The notes under the pieces are model-generated. The model searched no databases. It was given only the letters and a program-made list of their open reading frames with translations, and was not told the origin of the DNA. A stretch of 64,000 nt of DNA from Sphingosinicella sp041916975 (lineage in GTDB: Bacteria > Pseudomonadota > Alphaproteobacteria > Sphingomonadales > Sphingomonadaceae), in NCBI RefSeq assembly GCF_041916975.1, contig NZ_JAYRYK010000001.1, positions 4,030,001 to 4,094,000 of the forward strand. The letters are read 5' to 3'. Every line of letters begins with the position of its first letter. Positions within the stretch are counted from its first letter, which is position 1. The position numbers and the translations under genes were made by a program. This document shows positions 59,327 to 64,000 of the stretch, in pieces.

Positions 59327-60618
59327 GCGCCGGCTGCGACCAGTGCCTGTTCGATATCGGCGATGATGTCATCGATGTGTTCGAGGCCGATGGAGAGGCG
59401 CACGTAGCCGGGGGAGACGCCGGTGGCGATCTGGTCGGCTTCCGAGAGTTGTGAGTGCGTCGTCGAGGCCGGGTGGATCGCGAGGCTGCGCGCGTCGCCG
59501 ATGTTGGCGACATGATAGAGCAACTTGAGGTTGTCGATGAACGCGCGTCCGGCGTCGCGGCCGCCCTCGAGTTCGAAGCCGAGCAGGCCGCCGTAGCCGC
59601 CTTTCAGATACTTGTCGGCGCGGGCGCGGGCTTCGCTGTCCTGAGCCGAAGGGTGAATAACCTTGGTTATCCCCTTCCGTTTCTTGAGATAATCGACGAC
59701 TGCCTGCGTGTTCGACGAATGGCGCGGCATCCGGAGCGGCAGGGTTTCGAGGCCCTGCAGGATCTGGAACGCGTTCATCGGCGACAGCGCCGCGCCGAGA
59801 TCGCGCAGCAGTACGGTGCGGGCGCGCAGGATGTAGGCGATGGGGCCGAGCGGCTTCACCGCCTGCGTCCACACCGCGCCGTGATAGCTCGGGTCGGGCG
59901 TGTTGAGCGTGGGGCTGCGTTCGGGGTTCGCTTCCCAATCGAAATTGCCGCTATCGACGATGAGCCCGCCGATCGAAGTGCCGTGGCCGCCGATGTATTT
60001 CGTCGCCGAATAGACGACGATCGCGGCGCCATGATCGAACGGACGCGCAAGCAGCGGTGCAGCAGTGTTATCCACGATGAGCGGGATGCCGAGCGTGCGA
60101 CCGAGCGCGGCGACCTCGCCGATCGGGAACACGCGCAGCTTCGGATTGGGCAGCGTTTCCGCGTACCACGCGCGGGTACGGTCGTCGCTGGCGCGCACGA
60201 AGGCCTGCGGATCGGCCGGATCGACGAAGCGCACCTCGATGCCCTGATCCTTCAGCGTGTTCGCAAACAGGTTCCACGTCCCGCCGTAAAGGTCTGTGGA
60301 GCTGACAACATTGTCGCCCGCACGCGCGAGGTTCTGGATCGCGAACGCCGACGCCGCCTGGCCCGACGCGACGGCAAGCGCGGCGACGCCGCCTTCGAGT
60401 GCGGCGATCCGCTGCTCGAGGATGTCCGTCGTGGGGTTCATGATGCGCGTGTAGATGTTGCCGAGCTCGGAGAGCGCGAACAGGTTCGCCGCGTGCTCGG
60501 TGTTTTTGAACTGGTACGAGGTCGTTTGATAGATGGGGGGTGCCACCGCACCCGTTGTCGGGTCCGCGCGCCAGCCGGCGTGGAGCGCCAGCGTTTCGGG
60601 GTGCAGGCTGTTGGTCAC
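59323..60618 (-). CDS. metY: O-acetylhomoserine aminocarboxypropyltransferase (sulfhydrylase)
   Basis: MetY is the PLP enzyme that makes homocysteine from O-acetylhomoserine and sulfide (or methionine with methanethiol) in direct sulfhydrylation. The 431-residue protein has K207 in YSATKYIGGHG as the Schiff-base lysine, YTRIMNPT at residues 56-63, and the SGQAASAFAIQ loop. The length suits MetY rather than MetZ/MetB. A hairpin lies in the leader at 60671-60700. It converges on pgi with a 4-bp overlap. Confidence 0.93.
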   Translation of the reverse strand: MTNSLHPETLALHAGWRADPTTGAVAPPIYQTTSYQFKNTEHAANLFALSELGNIYTRIMNPTTDILEQRIAALEGGVAALAVASGQAASAFAIQNLARAGDNVVSSTDLYGGTWNLFANTLKDQGIEVRFVDPADPQAFVRASDDRTRAWYAETLPNPKLRVFPIGEVAALGRTLGIPLIVDNTAAPLLARPFDHGAAIVVYSATKYIGGHGTSIGGLIVDSGNFDWEANPERSPTLNTPDPSYHGAVWTQAVKPLGPIAYILRARTVLLRDLGAALSPMNAFQILQGLETLPLRMPRHSSNTQAVVDYLKKRKGITKVIHPSAQDSEARARADKYLKGGYGGLLGFELEGGRDAGRAFIDNLKLLYHVANIGDARSLAIHPASTTHSQLSEADQIATGVSPGYVRLSIGLEHIDDIIADIEQALVAAGA

Positions 60619-60670
60619 GGGTGATCCTCCTGTTCGTTCGATTTCTCTTTAGTCGTCCGGACCGCGAGAA

Positions 60671-60700
60671 GCCAAGAGCCGGTACGTGCGGCACCTTGGC
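60671..60700 (-). promoter_or_regulatory. Hairpin in the metY leader / divergent spacer
   Basis: A 30-nt stem-loop combines GCCAAG with CTTGGC as the outer arms and GCCG with CGGC as the inner arms, with GTACGTG as loop. It is in the 113-bp spacer between metY and the divergent methyltransferase. Placement fits a leader element, but no known SAM riboswitch consensus (SAM-I, SAM-II) was recognised. Function is open. Confidence 0.3.
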
Positions 60701-60731
60701 AAAGCGAGGCGAAAACCCTTAGAAAATCAGC

Positions 60732-61337
60732 ATGAATCCCGCTGCGGCGAACATCATTGGCCTCTACGAGCGACACGCTGCTGCGTGGACAGCCGCAAGA
60801 AAGGCCGCGCCCGTTCTGGAAATGGCATGGCTCGAGCGTTTCGAGGCGGCGCTTTCCGTTCCGTCGCCTGTTCTGGACATGGGCTGTGGTTCGGGTGAAC
60901 CGATCGCCCGCTTTTTGCGGGCTCGGCATCACAAGGTGACGGGCGTCGACAGCTCCAACGCGATGATCGAGATGTTCCTGAAAGCCTGCCCCGATGCGGA
61001 AACTATCGTCGCCGACATGCGATGCCTTTCGCTCGGGCGGCGCTTTCGGGGTCTTATCGCGTGGGACAGCTTCTTCCATCTGCCGTCCAACGGCCAGCGG
61101 CATATGTTCGCCGTCTTCGGTGCCCACGCTTTGCCAGGGGCAATGCTGATGTTTACCAGCGGTCCGGCGGCGGGCGAGGCGATAGGGACGCTTGAAGGGG
61201 AGGATCTCTATCACGCAAGCCTTGGTGGACCCGAGTATCGCCAATTGCTTGACCTCGCCGGTTTCGATGTGGTCGCGCAGGTCAACGAGGATCCGGGCTG
61301 CGGCGGGCGCACTGTGTGGCTGGCGAAGCAGCGTTAG
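60732..61337 (+). CDS. SAM-dependent methyltransferase (class I), unknown substrate
   Basis: This 201-residue protein has the SAM motif I VLDMGCGSGEPIARFL, an acidic strand end TGVDSSNAM, and motif III-like FRGLIAWDSFFHLP. The substrate is unknown. Its GC content is somewhat lower than in surrounding genes (34/60 in one counted line), which could suggest different ancestry. It diverges from metY and lies 121 bp before typA. Confidence 0.75.
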   Translation: MNPAAANIIGLYERHAAAWTAARKAAPVLEMAWLERFEAALSVPSPVLDMGCGSGEPIARFLRARHHKVTGVDSSNAMIEMFLKACPDAETIVADMRCLSLGRRFRGLIAWDSFFHLPSNGQRHMFAVFGAHALPGAMLMFTSGPAAGEAIGTLEGEDLYHASLGGPEYRQLLDLAGFDVVAQVNEDPGCGGRTVWLAKQR

Positions 61338-61458
61338 GCGGCTTCATTCAGATTGGTAAATCTGGGGCGGAAACAGCCTCGTGCCTTGCTGCGATGCAGC
61401 AGGTGCTGTAAGGGCGCGCGCGACACTTTAATCTCGAATTTGAAAGACACCCCCTACG

Positions 61459-63285
61459 ATGGGACTTCGTAACGTGGCGATCATCGCCCACGTCGATCAC
61501 GGCAAGACGACTCTTGTCGACCAGCTTTTCCGCCAATCGGGCACGTTCCGCGAGAACCAGCGCGTCGAAGAACGCGCGATGGATTCGAACGACCTCGAAA
61601 AAGAACGCGGCATCACCATTCTTGCCAAGTGCACGTCCGTGGAATGGGCGCACGGCGGCGAGACGACGCGGATCAACATCGTCGACACGCCCGGGCACGC
61701 CGACTTCGGCGGCGAGGTGGAGCGCATCCTCTCGATGGTGGACGGCGTGATTCTGCTCGTCGACGCCGCAGAAGGCCCGATGCCGCAGACCAAGTTCGTG
61801 ACCGGCAAGGCGCTGGCGCTCGGGCTTCGCCCGATTGTCGTCGTCAACAAGGTGGACCGGTCCGACGCGCGCGCCGACGAAGTGCTCGACGAGGTGTTCG
61901 AACTGTTCATGGCGCTCGATGCGAGCGACGAGCAGCTCGATTTCCCGGCGCTGTTCGCCAGCGGCCGCGGCGGCTACGCAGGGCTTTCGGCGGATGTGCG
62001 CTCGGGCGACCTGACGCCGCTGTTCCAGAGGATCGTGGAACACGTGCCCGCGCCGAACACCGACGCGAACGGGCCGTTCAAGATGCTGGCGACGCTGCTC
62101 GACCGCGACAACTTCCTCGGCCGTATCCTCACGGGCCGCATCGCGAGCGGCAAGCTTTCGGCGAACATGCCGATCCGTGCGCTCGATGCCACCGGCAAGG
62201 TCGTCGAAGAGGGTCGCGCCAGCAAGGTTTTCGCGTTCCGCGGGCTTGAGCGCGTGCCGGTGGAAACCGCCGAGGCGGGCGATATCGTCGCCATCGCCGG
62301 GCTTTCCGCTGCAACCGTCGCCAACACGATCGCCGAACCGACGGTAACCGAGCCGCTCGATTCGCAGCCGATCGACCCGCCGACGCTCGCCATGACCTTC
62401 GCCGTCAACGACAGCCCGTTCGCGGGCCGCGAAGGCAGCAAGGTGACGAGCCGCATGATCCGCGACCGTCTGCTGCGCGAAGCCGAGGGCAACGTCGCCA
62501 TCCGCGTGACCGAGAGCGCCGACAAGGACAGCTTCGAAGTGGCGGGCCGCGGCGAGCTTCAGCTGGGCGTGCTTATCGAGACGATGCGCCGCGAAGGCTT
62601 TGAACTCGGCATCTCGCGCCCCCGCGTGCTGTTCCGCGACGGCCCGGGTGGCCGCGAGGAGCCCTATGAGACGGTCGTGATCGACGTCGACGAGGAGCAT
62701 TCCGGTACGGTCGTTGAGAAGATGGCACACCGGAAAGGCGAGATGACCGACATGCGCCCTTCGGGCGGCGGCAAGACGCGCCTGACCTTCATCGCGCCGT
62801 CGCGTGGCCTTATCGGCTATCACGGCGAATTCCTGTCCGACACGCGCGGCACGGGCATCATGAACCGGCTGTTCGACAGCTACGGCCCGCACAAGGGGCA
62901 GATTTCGGGACGCCAGAACGGCGTGCTGATCTCGATGGAGCAGGGCGAAGCGGTCGCCTATGCGCTGAACGCGCTGGAAGACCGCGGCATCCTGTTCATC
63001 TCGCCCGGCGAGCCTCTGTATCAGGGCATGGTGATCGGCGAGAACGCGAAGCCGCAGGATCTGGAGGTCAACCCGCTTAAGTCCAAGCAGCTCACCAACT
63101 TCCGCGCATCGGGCAAGGACGACGCCATCCGCCTGACGCCGCCGAAGCGCATGACGCTGGAGCAGGCGATCGCCTACATCGACGATGACGAGCTCGTTGA
63201 AGTGACGCCGAAGTCGATCCGCATCCGCAAGCGCTTCCTCGATCCGCACGAGCGCAAGCGGGAATCGCGCAAGGCGGCGGCCTGA
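61459..63285 (+). CDS. typA: Ribosome-associated GTPase TypA/BipA
   Basis: TypA is a translational GTPase of the EF-G family that acts in 50S assembly and stress or cold adaptation. The 608-residue protein has G1 AHVDHGKTT (10-18), DTPGHADFGGE (G3), VNKVDR (G4), and the C-terminal TypA/EF-G-like domains with GEASGGEG-related MRPSGGGKTRLTF. The length is typical. A G+C hairpin follows the stop. It is not co-directional with the following hydrolase gene. Confidence 0.97.
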   Translation: MGLRNVAIIAHVDHGKTTLVDQLFRQSGTFRENQRVEERAMDSNDLEKERGITILAKCTSVEWAHGGETTRINIVDTPGHADFGGEVERILSMVDGVILLVDAAEGPMPQTKFVTGKALALGLRPIVVVNKVDRSDARADEVLDEVFELFMALDASDEQLDFPALFASGRGGYAGLSADVRSGDLTPLFQRIVEHVPAPNTDANGPFKMLATLLDRDNFLGRILTGRIASGKLSANMPIRALDATGKVVEEGRASKVFAFRGLERVPVETAEAGDIVAIAGLSAATVANTIAEPTVTEPLDSQPIDPPTLAMTFAVNDSPFAGREGSKVTSRMIRDRLLREAEGNVAIRVTESADKDSFEVAGRGELQLGVLIETMRREGFELGISRPRVLFRDGPGGREEPYETVVIDVDEEHSGTVVEKMAHRKGEMTDMRPSGGGKTRLTFIAPSRGLIGYHGEFLSDTRGTGIMNRLFDSYGPHKGQISGRQNGVLISMEQGEAVAYALNALEDRGILFISPGEPLYQGMVIGENAKPQDLEVNPLKSKQLTNFRASGKDDAIRLTPPKRMTLEQAIAYIDDDELVEVTPKSIRIRKRFLDPHERKRESRKAAA

Positions 63286-63294
63286 ACGAACCGA

Positions 63295-63319
63295 ACGGCG
63301 GCTAGGCTCTAGCCGCCGT
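63295..63319. terminator. Hairpin between typA and the convergent serine hydrolase gene
   Basis: A perfect 11-bp stem ACGGCGGCTAG / CTAGCCGCCGT with loop GCT lies between the convergent genes. The right arm includes the hydrolase stop and last codons. There is no clear U-tract, so termination efficiency is uncertain. It could function in both directions. Confidence 0.55.
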
Positions 63320-64000
63320 CCGCCAGCCGCGTGAAGGTGATGCCGCGGACGCGCTCCGTGCCGAGCGAGAAGCTGGCGCGGTCGTCGGAGAATTTGAGCG
63401 TCATGCCGTCCCCGCGGTAGATCCCGTCGGGTGACAGTGTGAAGCTCAGTGGAGCCCCTTTCTCTGCATAGGGGGAGGAGATCGCGGCGGTCAGCCGGAG
63501 GCCTTCCGACGAGATGTCGTAGGTCGCCTGCAGCTCCTCGGCATAATAGCGCCCGCTCGGCGTCGCGGCATTGGGCTCAAGGATCTTGCTTTCGATGAGT
63601 TCGAGGACGGCGTCGGCCTTCTCGACCGGATCCCAGTCGCTTCGATTGCAAAACACCGCGATGCCGAGGCGGCGCTCCGGCAGGCGCTGGTACTGGTTGC
63701 GGAAGGCTTCCGCGCCGCCGGCGTGCTGCACGAAATTCTGCCCGCGCCGCTCGCCGACCATGAGGCCGCCCGCATAAGCTTGGCGGCTGGGCTTTCGAAC
63801 CGCAGGCTCGCCGTTCGTGAAGCGGCCGGGTTCGAGCATGATCGCGCTGACGGCGGGGGTCCAGACCTTGTGGCCGATCTCGATATCGTACTCGTAGCGT
63901 GCGAGGTCATTGATCGTGGTCATCAGCCCGCCCGAACCGCTGATCAGCGGGTAGGTGTCGCGGATCTCGAAGCCGCCGTCCTTCGGCTTGTAGCCGTGCG
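63309..64000 (-). CDS. Serine hydrolase (beta-lactamase/PBP-like), 3' part
   Basis: At least 230 codons are present and the frame stays open to the right edge, so the 5' part with the SxxK nucleophile lies outside. The visible region reads YPLISGSGGLMTTINDLARY, then YAGGLMVGERRGQNFVQHAG, where HAG is the third-motif HxG typical of class C beta-lactamase-like hydrolases. A C-terminal lipocalin-like tail follows. The substrate is unknown. The ATG at 63923 is internal and is not the start. Confidence 0.85.
   Translation of the reverse strand, partial: HGYKPKDGGFEIRDTYPLISGSGGLMTTINDLARYEYDIEIGHKVWTPAVSAIMLEPGRFTNGEPAVRKPSRQAYAGGLMVGERRGQNFVQHAGGAEAFRNQYQRLPERRLGIAVFCNRSDWDPVEKADAVLELIESKILEPNAATPSGRYYAEELQATYDISSEGLRLTAAISSPYAEKGAPLSFTLSPDGIYRGDGMTLKFSDDRASFSLGTERVRGITFTRLADGG

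Noticed and set aside
60619..60731. SAM-II riboswitch upstream of metY
   Set aside because: The spacer lacks the conserved SAM-II core and pseudoknot; only a simple hairpin is visible.
61348..63249. 633-codon minus-strand ORF across typA
   Set aside because: It is antisense to typA, which has intact GTPase motifs.

Overview
The window is a gene-dense, high-GC stretch of an alphaproteobacterial chromosome, most likely a member of the Sphingomonadales. The evidence is inferential: the order mutY (opposite strand)-dciA-DsbA-like lipoprotein-smc, an F0-only ATP synthase operon (atpI-atpB-atpE-atpF'-atpF) without the F1 genes, a GatCAB amidotransferase, an alphaproteobacterial type UbiK, and many SPOR-domain proteins. 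Almost everything is core chromosome. No rRNA, tRNA, CRISPR array, prophage or intact insertion sequence was seen. Genes are tightly packed, with many 1-8 bp overlaps and several longer tail-to-tail overlaps.

Layout. 1-2338 (minus): ilvB-ilvN-ilvC (only the first codons of ilvC), branched-chain amino-acid synthesis. 2506-7523: a CHASE3 hybrid histidine kinase, miaA and serB (divergent, with overlapping start codons), then a PilZ protein and a methyltransferase-like protein. 7610-11534: a Sel1/SPOR protein diverging from a ParA-like ATPase, a ribbon-helix-helix protein and a TPR/SPOR lipoprotein. This is the best candidate in the window for an undescribed positioning or envelope system. 11535-13780: pyrB with a catalytically dead dihydroorotase homologue. 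14126-19084: an MFS transporter, a 140-bp MITE-like element, ruvX, a DUF3089 hydrolase and a D-aminoacylase-like lipoprotein.

19162-22413 is gatCAB. GatB contains a striking low-GC mosaic segment. 22435-29346 holds two divergent secreted unknowns, a YbjN protein, ubiK, tspO and an RND efflux pump (adaptor plus pump). 29384-38007 holds mutY, dciA, a DsbA-like lipoprotein, smc and the F0 operon, which ends in a strong terminator. 38071-48182 holds a glutathione transferase, a GNAT acetyltransferase, a translationally coupled moxR-DUF58-DUF4159-VWA cluster, and DUF1285-nudix-cca.

48123-64000 holds a PAS-GGDEF-EAL protein, parC, a LysR regulator with a small adjacent ORF, recO, an arylamine N-acetyltransferase, lepB-rnc-era, pgi, metY, a methyltransferase, typA and the 3' part of a serine hydrolase gene.

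Functionally the window mixes amino-acid and pyrimidine synthesis, tRNA modification and charging, DNA repair and segregation, envelope biology, c-di-GMP signalling and energy conversion. The most informative anomalies are the gatB mosaic patch, the MITE-like insertion that preserved both flanking stop codons, the ParA/RHH/SPOR locus, and several enzymes lacking canonical catalytic residues.
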